The notes below the pieces were generated by a model. The model searched no databases, was not told the DNA's origin, and saw only the letters and a list, made by a program, of their open reading frames with translations. Both the position numbers and the translations under genes were made by a program. This document shows positions 1-7,068 of a stretch of 8,644 nt of DNA, in pieces (the first letter of the stretch is position 1; every line of letters starts with the position of its first letter). This stretch comes from Verrucomicrobiota bacterium (GTDB lineage Bacteria; Verrucomicrobiota; Verrucomicrobiia; Chthoniobacterales; JAFAMB01): contig JAFAXJ010000512.1 of assembly GCA_019241095.1 (NCBI GenBank), forward strand, positions 1 to 8,644. The letters are read 5' to 3'.

Positions 1-932
1 AGCGAGGCCAAAGTTGCATGAGCCAACTCCGCGCGATGTAACGCCCAAATGGAAGCGTTAAGGGCTATCCCTTCTATAGAATGCATAACATTCGGAAAAA
101 ATGCCATATAAGCGAGGTTGTTGCCGAGATTTCCCTCACACCAGGCACCGAAATGAGGTGGCAGATCGGCGGGAGCCATCTCCCTTTGGTTAAGCTGGTT
201 CAGAATCGGGTCGAGCCGGGACTCATCGGCGACTCGGTGGGGGAGTTCCAACAGGCAAAATAGGCCGCCTCCCAGCGCGGGATGGGGTTGGTCGGCAAGT
301 ATCCGCCAGAGGGCTGTATTGTGGTCCCCGAACGCTGCACTAACTTCGCCGTTCCTTAGGGTGAACTCTGCGCTCAGGCCAAGACCGCCGGTTGTGCAGA
401 CGCAGATTCTAGAGAGGTTGGACTTGACCAAACTCAGATCTTGCTCGGTCCAAGACGATGCCCCCTTCAGTGGTTGCTCCCCGCTGAACACCTTACGCAA
501 GGAGCCGAGAAACGAATCGGCGGCTCCAATAACGGTGAATAGAAGGAGCCCGAAGTGAACTTTCCAAGCGTTCTCCTGCTCGTACACGGTCAAACGCGAT
601 CCGATGAAGCACCGATCTCCTTCAATGGTCAGGGCTCCTAGTGTAGCCATCGTGTTAATCGTTCCAGCCAACTGAGGACTTTTAAGGAAGGCGCCTGCTA
701 TTTCCTTGGGCAGCTCAGTTCTTATGTAAACAACTGCTTTGATTGTGGCGTCACCGCATTCCCGGTTGGCGGGTGGAACCACATCGACCCGTGTGATCAA
801 GTTTGCATTTCTAACAATCAACGAGTTGCCATCGCGCGACGCTTTCAGGTTCGTTTGGTTAATGGCCTTTTCTAGATCGTCCAGTGGCACACCCAACGGC
901 CTTGGTTCAGACTTTTTCTTGAGAAGTATCAT
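1..932 (-). CDS. Unrecognised protein, start present, 3' end beyond left edge
   Basis: The minus frame from ATG 932-930 is open for 310 codons to the window edge; the preceding in-frame stop is TGA at 965-963. The only alternative start is GTG at 941. A weak AGCAGG lies 11-12 bases before the ATG. The protein begins MILLKKKSEPRPLGVPLDDL and has a mixed alpha/beta look. It carries well-formed segments: LGALTIEGDRCFIGSRLTVY (99-118), CTTGGLGLSAEFTLRNGE (180-197), ADQPHPALGGGLFCLLELPH (213-232), LPPHFGAWCEGN (257-268) and AYMAFFPNVMHSIEGIALN (274-292). No signal peptide or clear membrane segment is seen, suggesting a cytoplasmic protein. I do not recognise the family; the GGGLFCLLELP region loosely recalls the CesT/YbjN chaperone-like fold, which is a guess. 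Uninterrupted length and sensible composition make it a real gene, in contrast to its decayed neighbours. Confidence 0.75.
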   Translation of the reverse strand, partial: MILLKKKSEPRPLGVPLDDLEKAINQTNLKASRDGNSLIVRNANLITRVDVVPPANRECGDATIKAVVYIRTELPKEIAGAFLKSPQLAGTINTMATLGALTIEGDRCFIGSRLTVYEQENAWKVHFGLLLFTVIGAADSFLGSLRKVFSGEQPLKGASSWTEQDLSLVKSNLSRICVCTTGGLGLSAEFTLRNGEVSAAFGDHNTALWRILADQPHPALGGGLFCLLELPHRVADESRLDPILNQLNQREMAPADLPPHFGAWCEGNLGNNLAYMAFFPNVMHSIEGIALNASIWALHRAELAHATLAS

Positions 933-997
933 TCTTTTCACACCCTGCTTATAGTCATTGGATCAGCCCGTCAGGTCAAAAAGGCATGCATATTGTT

Positions 998-1059
998 ATA
1001 TTGTATACATGCGAACCGCATATCGGTTGACCTTCGTCAAATCAAAGGATATACAATAT
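998..1059. promoter_or_regulatory. 10-bp inverted repeat in the divergent intergenic region, probable operator
   Basis: ATATTGTATA at 998-1007 and its exact reverse complement TATACAATAT at 1050-1059 are separated by 42 bases. The right arm overlaps the ATG (1058) of the HTH remnant. The left arm contains TACAAT on the minus strand (1005-1000), a good -10 candidate for the gene starting at 932, without a convincing -35. Paired AT-rich arms between a small HTH gene and a divergent gene are the usual layout for an autoregulatory operator. The repeat is seen directly; the operator role is inferred. Confidence 0.45.
1044..1049 (+). promoter_or_regulatory. Ribosome binding site of the HTH remnant
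   Basis: AAAGGA sits eight bases before the ATG at 1058. It is close to consensus and decides the start of an otherwise very short frame. Confidence 0.5.
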
Positions 1060-1214
1060 GATCAAAGTGCATACTCTACGGCAGCTTAGTCGCCGGCTTA
1101 AGCAATTTTCTTCCTGTTTTACAAAGGAATTTTTCTGAAACCATTAAAGAGGCTCGGCTCCGGCTTGGACTACAGAGAACATTCGCAGCGTCCAGTCAAA
1201 GATTTTTTACGTAG
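1058..1214 (+). pseudogene. Remnant of an XRE/HipB-like helix-turn-helix regulator gene
   Basis: ATG at 1058 has an AAAGGA ribosome binding site (1044-1049) eight bases upstream, better than any other in the window. The frame gives MIKVHTLRQLSRRLKQ and stops at 1136-1138 after 26 codons. From about 1128 the next frame gives NFSETIKEARLRLGLQRTF, then ASSQRFF and a TAG at 1212-1214. IKEARLRLGL-Q followed by A..SQRF resembles the first two helices of XRE/HipB-type DNA-binding domains (typically RR..LGLTQ..LA...GVS). The second half of the domain and the rest of the protein are absent. If correct, this was an antitoxin or autorepressor whose toxin or partner is lost. The similarity is short, so this is tentative; the strong ribosome site supports a former gene. 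Confidence 0.38.
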
Positions 1215-1438
1215 TGCGGCATCACATCCGCCCCACCGCAGGACACTTGCTCCCACGAGTAATCATCATCCCAGTCCCAACCTCGCGAACTTCTCGAAAT
1301 AATTGAGGCGGGAACTTCACTCTGTCGCCTTTCGCAGTTCCTGGATTAATTGAAAATGGGTTTCGGACGGGCTGTTCTCCATCGCATCGGCGGCGCGGAC
1401 CAGCAGGGGACTTGAACTGTTGGATCCTTGCGCGTTGC
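1215..1438. other. Gene-free junction between the AddB-like remnant and the HTH remnant
   Basis: I see no supportable gene, RNA gene, insertion-sequence end or clear repeat here. On the minus strand all frames carry stops or composition unlike the adjacent AddB-like sequence; on the plus strand the HTH frame has ended at 1214. The stretch sits where the C-terminal half of the AddB-like gene should be, so it is probably the scar of a deletion that removed the nuclease domain and joined this gene to the HTH remnant. Confidence 0.4.
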
Positions 1439-2085
1439 CTATGCATCTGCCCAAGCCAGCATTTGTTCCATAAGCTCGCTGTTCTCCAAGCGCAGCTTTT
1501 CGATTTCCTCTCGACCAAATAGTCGGTAACTGCCGATGGCAACTCTGCACCGGCGGCTTTAGCCATCGCCCAGGATGCGACCGCACTGCAGGTTGAGGCC
1601 AACTCGTCTCCCGGAGCCCCAGTTAATGGATCGAAACGCTCAACTGCGATCCATTGCGTTAAGTCCCCCTCAGCTTGTTTCAGTGCCTTCGAGAGAGCAC
1701 TCGGATCAGAAGCGAATTTCTTTCTCAGGAATTCACGGTGTTCTTCAATGCCCGAGTTCCACTCGCTTCCGCCGATCCCGGGGCGTTTTGCCACTATAGC
1801 GGCTAACTTGGTTCGGAAACGTTTATTAACCGGGCTGACCGGATGGACCAGGAATGCCAGTAAATCTCGCGGGTCCAACGGCTCCCAGCGGACGGCGAGT
1901 GCCAGCGCTAACGTTTGCAGGACTGGTCGCGCACTCGAGCGGGCAGATAGTGCGAGCACCGGTTCGTCGAGAGCTCGCAAAGCGAGGTCGAGAGGCAGAC
2001 AATCGTTCTCTGCGATGATGGCGGAAGAAACGTTTCCTTGTCGATTTTTTCGCAGGATCTGCGCGGCATGATGCGCCAATGTCAC
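1222..2085 (-). CDS. Second piece of the AddB-like protein with a degenerate tail
   Basis: The first start-capable codon is at 2085, but the frame is open and carries matching sequence back to about 2217 (from ISEPAGIPGTDL onward), so this is a continuation and not a gene with its own start. Recognisable segments are NDCLPLDLALRALDEPVLAL, ARPVLQTLALALAVRWEPLD, PRDLLAFLVHPVSPV and KRPGIGGSEW, followed by SAVASWAMAKAA. These resemble the second helicase-like lobe of AddB-type proteins. From about 1510 down to the stop at 1222 the frame yields arginine-, proline- and cysteine-rich sequence without family character. The neighbouring frame at 1510-1439 looks better: its heptad spacing of I, L, N, L, M, W suggests a coiled-coil helix. 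The real product would therefore have changed frame near 1508. No nuclease domain follows. Confidence 0.5.
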   Translation of the reverse strand: MTLAHHAAQILRKNRQGNVSSAIIAENDCLPLDLALRALDEPVLALSARSSARPVLQTLALALAVRWEPLDPRDLLAFLVHPVSPVNKRFRTKLAAIVAKRPGIGGSEWNSGIEEHREFLRKKFASDPSALSKALKQAEGDLTQWIAVERFDPLTGAPGDELASTCSAVASWAMAKAAGAELPSAVTDYLVERKSKSCAWRTASLWNKCWLGQMHRQRARIQQFKSPAGPRRRCDGEQPVRNPFSINPGTAKGDRVKFPPQLFREVREVGTGMMITRGSKCPAVGRM

Positions 2086-2146
2086 TTCAGAATAAGCATT
2101 TGCGAAAATGACGGTGCCATCATAAGCGAGGTTGATTTGGGCTCTT

Positions 2147-2752
2147 TCATGCGGACTGGTTAATGCTTCCTGGATATTCCGCAGGTCCGTTCCAGGTATG
2201 CCGGCTGGCTCTGATATCCCGCCGCCGGTGTACGCGAAAGGCGGCTCCGAGCTTATTTAGCAATTTTCGAAGCAGGAGCGGAATGTGTTCGCGATTCTCG
2301 ATCACTCCGACGCTGTCGAGCTTCGCGTCGCGCCGATCGAGTTCGGCTAATATCAATCGAACACGATCACCGAAACCAGGTGACAGCTTCGCCTCAGCGA
2401 TTCCTTCCACCTCGGCCAAATCGCGTAATCGCGGGCCTTGATTCGGATCCGCTGAGCCATTCCACCCGGCGAGTATTAATTCATCCCGCCACCGCAACAC
2501 TGTCTCGGCTGTAGAAAACGCATCCTTACGAAATGATTGACTGTAGAACCGTGGTTTCGTGGATTCTACTTTCTTAAGAAGGTCGTGATACTGTGCGACT
2601 CGGACGGCTGCTGACGCCGGCTTTGAAACTAAACCGAGACGAAGCTCAAGGATACGAAGAAATCCTTTTGGGCCGCAGATCAATTCGTTGAAACGGTCTC
2701 GCGTCTCCGGATCTTGATAGCCATCCAAGTCCAGTCCGAAAGTGATCTTCAA
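2147..2752 (-). CDS. N-terminal piece of the AddB-like protein
   Basis: I place the start at the TTG at 2752-2750, giving a protein that opens KITFGLDLDGYQ, because relatives begin at this point and GGAG lies 8 bases upstream of it. A second TTG at 2788 is in frame but has only a weak GACGGG upstream; no ATG start is available, so an ATG-to-TTG change is possible. Visible segments are a GPKGFLRILELRLGL helix after the first strand, VAQYHDLLKK, RFYSQSFRKD, then AETVLRWRDELILAGWNG, and LSPGFGDRVRLILAELDRRD. These fit the inactivated helicase-like N-terminal lobe of AddB-type nucleases, which contact DNA and the partner helicase but do not hydrolyse ATP; no Walker A motif is seen here. Authentic sequence ends near 2220; the last 24 or so codons to the TGA at 2147 are out of frame. 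Confidence 0.58.
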   Translation of the reverse strand: MKITFGLDLDGYQDPETRDRFNELICGPKGFLRILELRLGLVSKPASAAVRVAQYHDLLKKVESTKPRFYSQSFRKDAFSTAETVLRWRDELILAGWNGSADPNQGPRLRDLAEVEGIAEAKLSPGFGDRVRLILAELDRRDAKLDSVGVIENREHIPLLLRKLLNKLGAAFRVHRRRDIRASRHTWNGPAEYPGSINQSA

Positions 2753-2830
2753 AGTGTTCGGCTCCGAGCGTTCATGGTTCAGATTCAATTAACCCGTCGA
2801 AGTCATTACGAGAGATCGAGGCATGCAAAG

Positions 2831-4699
2831 CTATACTGCAGAGAAGCGATCGATCGCTTTGCTCAGCCGATGCCTAACTCCATCGGTTATTCGACCAACA
2901 CCCACCGCTGAAGCCATAGCAAGCAGTGCCGCCTCTGAATCTTGGCAGTCACGGGAAATCGCTTTCGCTAGCCCTATCAACTCCACGTCAGGAATGTCAT
3001 TTAGACCGCGGATTTCCAGTGACGCGGGCCGGAAATCGACACTATCGGTCGGCTGAACTCCCATCGGCCAAAGCAGGGTGTCCTCGCCCTGTTTACTGGT
3101 TGGAAAACCAGAGCCAATTGCCGCTAAAATCGTTTCACGGATTTTCCCGCCGGAACGGGCGAATCCATGAGCTCGGGCGATACGCGTAATCAAGAGATCT
3201 GAAAAGATTGGACCCTCCTTCTCGATGACATAAGCAGCCATTTGCTTGAGCACCGCTTGATATCCGGTCTCATAGAATCTGCGAGCGTTGAGAGAACCGA
3301 AAGAGGCAAGATCCGCAATTTCATATGTCGATCCTGGCTTTGGCTTCGCCCCATTATTGGCAGCATACGCGTACACGGGGCGCCCCGAAGCGACCTCGTC
3401 AATGGAAAAATCGGGTGCCGGATTGCTCTCCGATTTAACGGAATCCTGACGCCGCTGCGCTGCGTCAGAAGCAATATTTACCGGCGCCAGGGATGGCGGG
3501 CTCGGCTCCAATGCGGCAGAAGCTGTAACTTCCCGTGACGACAGCTCCGCACGATCCTGCTCGAGATCTCTTGCCAGCTCCTCGTGTAGCCGTGCCGCGG
3601 CTTCTTGAGCTCCTTGCCACCATTCCGTGCTCCAAACTCTTCGGATGCGCCACCCGAGTCTTGTTAGTATTACCTCTCGCAGCCGGTCCCGGTCCCGCGC
3701 CGTGGCATGACTATGGTAGGTTGCGCCGTCGCATTCTACGCTGGCCAAATAGCGGCCGGGATAGTCAGGATGCACAACACCGAGATCAACCCGAAATCCC
3801 GAAACCCCGACCTGTGGATGAACTCTCCATCCACGCTTCTCCAGCGCCTCCTTGACCGCCTCCTCGAACGGGGATTCCGTGTCACGTCCTGTCGGGGCGA
3901 TCTCTCTCGCAAGCGCCGATTGGCCTTTATCGGCATACTCGAGGAACAGCTTAAAATCGGCGATCCCCCGGCTGTTTGACCCGCCCAGGTCGATCTGTTC
4001 GGGACGGAGCGTGGCAAATACGAGCAATTCAGACCGGGCTCGTGTTATCGCCACGTTTAAACGCCGATGCCCTCCTTTTTTGTTGAGCGAACTGATCTGG
4101 CTGCTCACCCTGCCCGCTGCGTCCGGGCCGAACGCAACCGAAAAAATGATAACGTCCCGCTCGTCGCCCTGAACATTTTCAAGATTCTTTACAAACACCG
4201 GCTCATGGTGCTGTTCCGGATCAAAGAACGGTTCCAGGCCAGGATTCACGCGGCGCGCCTCATCAAGAAGATCCTCGATGAGTCTCTGCTGCGGTCCATT
4301 GAACGTGACGACTCCAAGCGAGCTTTTCCTCGACGCAAAGTCCGGCGACTGGAGGCGCCTGACAATTTCGTTTACAACAGCTCTTGCTTCTTCCCGATTT
4401 ACCCGACTTGTTCCTCGCTCGTAAATTCCGTTCGGAACATGAATATATCTCAGCGCCCGATCTTCGGTCTTGGCAGGCGGAAAGGTGACCAACTCGCCTT
4501 TGTAGTAACGCTGATTTGAAAAGTTTATTAAGCTTTCGAACCGACTCCGATAATGCCACCTGAGAGACCGCGCGGGTAGATTCGCTGACAGGCACTCGTC
4601 AAGGATGCTCTCCTGATCAGCCTCGACCTCGGCGTTCTCTTCGTCCTCTATCGTCCTTTCCCCAAAATTGGTTGGCGGCAGTTGTTCAGGATCTCCCAC
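2831..4699 (-). CDS. C-terminal piece of the giant helicase: SF1 motifs III-VI, Vsr-like endonuclease, DUF3320
   Basis: The nominal start is a GTG that is really the valine codon of the in-frame segment GRQALIVGDPEQ, so this is a continuation rather than a separate gene. GDPEQLPPTNF (2-12) is motif III. LRWHYRSRFESLINFSN (46-62) is motif IV, ENVQGDERDVIIFSV (174-188) motif V, and RRLNVAITRARSELLVF (212-228) motif VI with its arginine finger: the DNA2/UPF1-like order. Residues about 276-361 form a Vsr-like endonuclease domain of the MTES_1575 type: SPFEEAV (Glu279/Glu280), FRVDLGV (Asp305), SVECDGATYHS (Glu322), ARDRDRLRE, then LGWRIRRVWSTEWW. All expected acidic metal-binding positions are present. 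A low-complexity linker (about 375-455) leads to DUF3320 (about 459-530, YEIADLASFGS to KIRETILAAI). The stop is TAG at 2833-2831. The nuclease would cut DNA in a helicase-coupled manner; the substrate is unknown. Confidence 0.88.
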   Translation of the reverse strand: MGDPEQLPPTNFGERTIEDEENAEVEADQESILDECLSANLPARSLRWHYRSRFESLINFSNQRYYKGELVTFPPAKTEDRALRYIHVPNGIYERGTSRVNREEARAVVNEIVRRLQSPDFASRKSSLGVVTFNGPQQRLIEDLLDEARRVNPGLEPFFDPEQHHEPVFVKNLENVQGDERDVIIFSVAFGPDAAGRVSSQISSLNKKGGHRRLNVAITRARSELLVFATLRPEQIDLGGSNSRGIADFKLFLEYADKGQSALAREIAPTGRDTESPFEEAVKEALEKRGWRVHPQVGVSGFRVDLGVVHPDYPGRYLASVECDGATYHSHATARDRDRLREVILTRLGWRIRRVWSTEWWQGAQEAAARLHEELARDLEQDRAELSSREVTASAALEPSPPSLAPVNIASDAAQRRQDSVKSESNPAPDFSIDEVASGRPVYAYAANNGAKPKPGSTYEIADLASFGSLNARRFYETGYQAVLKQMAAYVIEKEGPIFSDLLITRIARAHGFARSGGKIRETILAAIGSGFPTSKQGEDTLLWPMGVQPTDSVDFRPASLEIRGLNDIPDVELIGLAKAISRDCQDSEAALLAMASAVGVGRITDGVRHRLSKAIDRFSAV

Positions 4700-4701
4700 G
4701 A

Positions 4702-7068
4702 TCAGAGCCTGCCTGCCCGGGCCAACGCGCCGACTGCATGCCAGACCGGAATCTGCGATGCCTCATCAAAAATCACCAGATCGAAGAGCTTGGTATTTGG
4801 CGCCAGATGCTGAGCGATTGACAGCGGACTCATCATTACGCACGGAGCCAAATGGAAAAGCGCATTAGGGATTTTTTCGAATAAGCGCCGCAACGGAAGG
4901 TGTCGCGCTTTCTTAGAGATTTCGCGTGCAAGAATACCCCACTCAGGATCGGATCCAAATCCATTTGGATCTGGAACACCCTGACCGATCCGGCCTCTGA
5001 GCACTTGCCGTGAAAGAGAGTTAACATGCTCGTCGAGATGTTGAAATCGGGCTATTGTTCTTTCGTGTTTACCGGGAATGAATGACCTGAGCGTCGCATC
5101 CTCGGTGACCACCTGATCGATCCACCAGCGGACGTATGCGACGTATGCTGCTTCTTGAATCGAGGAAGGAGGAATCTCGTCTGCTCGGACCCTGTCGACC
5201 AACGATTGAAGTCCGATCTCGGGCCCTTTTTCTGAAATGGAATTCCAATCCATCCATGCGTTGGCGCGACCTAAATTAGCTTTCCATCTCGAGACGATGA
5301 CAAGCAGTTCGTCGATCCAGCCACTCGATGACGGAATGGGCTCGATCCGCGTGAGCTCGCTCAATCGCGCCAAGACTGCAGCGGTCTGTGTCCAGACTTT
5401 GGGCAGATCCGCAATGGGGGCGGTGCTAATGTTTTGCGGGGTTAGCCCACCAAGGTAGTTAATTAGTTGTGAGCCGGCCGAATGACGGGAAGGGTCTGAT
5501 TCGATCGCTCGGACAAGCATAGAAATCTGGTCGGAAAGCCGGACCCACGCGTCCATTTTGCCTGCGTCTGTGTCCAGGCCCGCCCAATCTTCTCCGCACA
5601 GCGCCCGCATGCCTCCGAGGCCTTCTGCTTTTTCGCGCAAGCCGGCGAGCTGATGGAGGTTGAATAGGTCTTTCCCGATGTCGCCGCTGATTCTATCGGG
5701 CGAGTGTTGGCTCAAGATCTTGCGTACGGCGGCTCGTTTAAACCCTCGAAACAGGAAGAACGCGTTGCTTGCTTCGCTCCATCGTCGCAGCCACGAATCG
5801 AAATCGAGCTCGAAAACGGTCGGTTCGTAAGTTCTGTTAAGCCGGCTTTTCAGCGGCCTGGCCTGTGCCTGCAGATCCTTAAGCGCCTTGAGCTCCGCCC
5901 GCAAAACGTCACCATGGGGCGGCACAAGTGCGAGTGCGTTTCGAAATGCCCCCTGAGCTGCCAGCTCAAAAAGCTCCGCTAGGGCGTGGGCTCTCGATTG
6001 GACCATTGGAATTTCCTGGAGCCCGATCCCGGCGGTTGCGGCGACAAGCAATTCTCTCAGCTTCGGCAGTATCTCAATCGTCTGCTCGATGACTAGCACT
6101 AGTTCCCGCGCCCAATTCGGCGACCAATTGGTTGTGCGAATCTCTCGCAGCGGATGGTGCATAATCCCTGCCAGGGACGAAACGCTTGCCGCGAGTTCTC
6201 GTGACCAGTCTTTGATCTTCTTTAGCTGTTCACGACTCGGTTCCCTGCCGGCCGGTGCAACGAATCGAATGCCTTGATCGATTGATCCCTTCGCGACGAT
6301 TGTGCCGAAACCTTGATAAGCGGTCAGACCATTCGATCTGACGATGTGTAATGCAGATACAAGACGATTCAGTTCGCTTCTGGTGGCCTCCAGCTCCCCG
6401 GTTGCTTCAATCCAGTCAGGCGGAGACGAGAGCGCGCGTGAATGCCAAGCGTTTTTCAACTGATTGAGTACAAGCGACTTCTGGGCTTTTGCCGAGTGAA
6501 TCTCCAGAATGTGGTTGCCTAGCCCGATATCTCGCAGGCGCCTTTGAACAACCTCCAGCGCCGCTGTTTTCTGAGACACGAAAAGAACTGTCTTTTTCTC
6601 GGCAACACACTGCGCGATAATATTTGCTATTGTCTGGCTCTTTCCCGTTCCCGGCGGACCGCGCAGTACGAAATTTTTTCCGGCAACCACGTCCAGGGCG
6701 GCGGCGAGCTGAGAGGAATCCGCCGAAAGCGGAGTAAAAACCTTCGCAGGCGAAAATTTGTGATCAAGCTCGCGCGGTTCCAGAAATGGAACTCCATCGT
6801 TAAACGAGCAAGTCGGTGTTTCAATTAGATGCCTGACAATCGGATTCTCTTTCAGGGCTTCTGTTCGGTCCTGGAGATCTTTCCACATCAGGTATTTGGT
6901 GAAGGAGAAAGTCGACAGCACGACGTTCTCTACCAATTCCCACCCGTTCAGATCTCGAGTGTGAGCACGAATTGTTCGCCAAATTTTTGCAACGTCCAAA
7001 CCGTCTTCGTTTCTCGGCAGTTCGTGCTCGAGCGCCTGGATAGTGATTCCGAAATCAAGGCGGAGCAT
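4702..7068 (-). CDS. Middle piece of the giant helicase: SF1 helicase core with Walker A and Walker B
   Basis: This 788-residue frame begins at an ATG that overlaps the GAA codon where the upstream piece loses frame. Its first residues (MLRLDFGITI) continue the upstream homology directly, so it is not an independent gene start; no Shine-Dalgarno site stands out. Residues 55-65 (SFTKYLMWKDL) are a conserved family segment. Residues 137-144 are the Walker A motif GPPGTGKS (nt 6660-6637), followed by TVLFVSQKTAALEVV, helicase motif Ia. Residues about 200-700 are a long, mostly helical insertion typical of the family. FDLVIFDEASQIPVW near residues 762-776 is motif II (Walker B, DEAS, nt 4767-4756). 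The frame then runs into a TGA at 4704-4702, four codons past the deletion at 4718-4716. It predicts an ATP-driven DNA or RNA translocase; on its own it lacks motifs III-VI and could not complete an ATPase cycle. Confidence 0.87.
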   Translation of the reverse strand: MLRLDFGITIQALEHELPRNEDGLDVAKIWRTIRAHTRDLNGWELVENVVLSTFSFTKYLMWKDLQDRTEALKENPIVRHLIETPTCSFNDGVPFLEPRELDHKFSPAKVFTPLSADSSQLAAALDVVAGKNFVLRGPPGTGKSQTIANIIAQCVAEKKTVLFVSQKTAALEVVQRRLRDIGLGNHILEIHSAKAQKSLVLNQLKNAWHSRALSSPPDWIEATGELEATRSELNRLVSALHIVRSNGLTAYQGFGTIVAKGSIDQGIRFVAPAGREPSREQLKKIKDWSRELAASVSSLAGIMHHPLREIRTTNWSPNWARELVLVIEQTIEILPKLRELLVAATAGIGLQEIPMVQSRAHALAELFELAAQGAFRNALALVPPHGDVLRAELKALKDLQAQARPLKSRLNRTYEPTVFELDFDSWLRRWSEASNAFFLFRGFKRAAVRKILSQHSPDRISGDIGKDLFNLHQLAGLREKAEGLGGMRALCGEDWAGLDTDAGKMDAWVRLSDQISMLVRAIESDPSRHSAGSQLINYLGGLTPQNISTAPIADLPKVWTQTAAVLARLSELTRIEPIPSSSGWIDELLVIVSRWKANLGRANAWMDWNSISEKGPEIGLQSLVDRVRADEIPPSSIQEAAYVAYVRWWIDQVVTEDATLRSFIPGKHERTIARFQHLDEHVNSLSRQVLRGRIGQGVPDPNGFGSDPEWGILAREISKKARHLPLRRLFEKIPNALFHLAPCVMMSPLSIAQHLAPNTKLFDLVIFDEASQIPVWHAVGALARAGRL

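Larger units (their letters stand above)
1222..2788 (-). pseudogene. AddB-like PD-(D/E)XK nuclease-family gene, frameshifted and missing its C-terminal nuclease domain
   Basis: Two pieces on the same strand join into one protein. The upstream piece loses homology after FRVHRRR. The other frame then continues ISEPAGIPGTDLRN, QINLAYDGTVIFANAYSEV and TLAHHAAQIL without a stop. Dropping one G from the GGG run at 2220-2218 connects them. A further shift near 1512-1507 (one lost G) would extend the chain with EEIEKLRLENSELMEQMLAW to a TAG at 1441-1439. The N-terminal sequence (KITFGLDLDG, CGPKGFLRILELRLGL, RFYSQSF, WRDELILAGWNG) resembles proteins annotated as PD-(D/E)XK nuclease / AddB-like, which I recall at roughly 900-1,100 residues. 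Only about 450 are present, and neither a PD-(D/E)XK motif nor an iron-sulfur cysteine set is visible. The gene lies 42 or 78 bases after the helicase stop and is a probable operon partner. Family assignment is by recalled similarity and is moderately sure. Confidence 0.6.

Noticed and set aside
319..954. Plus-strand frames at 319-558 and 739-954
   Set aside because: They are shadows of the minus-strand gene that is open from 932 to the edge and that has coherent protein-like sequence.
1027..1055. TTGACC - 17 bases - TATACA as a plus-strand promoter
   Set aside because: Spacing is ideal, but transcription would begin at or after the ATG at 1058 and leave the good ribosome binding site at 1044-1049 untranscribed.
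4067..4519. Plus-strand open frame of 150 codons
   Set aside because: It is antisense to helicase motifs IV-VI and shows no family features.
5131..5148. Perfect 9-bp tandem duplication (GACGTATGC twice)
   Set aside because: It lies in frame inside the helicase gene, adding or repeating A-Y-V, and is short enough to be chance or a trivial slippage event.
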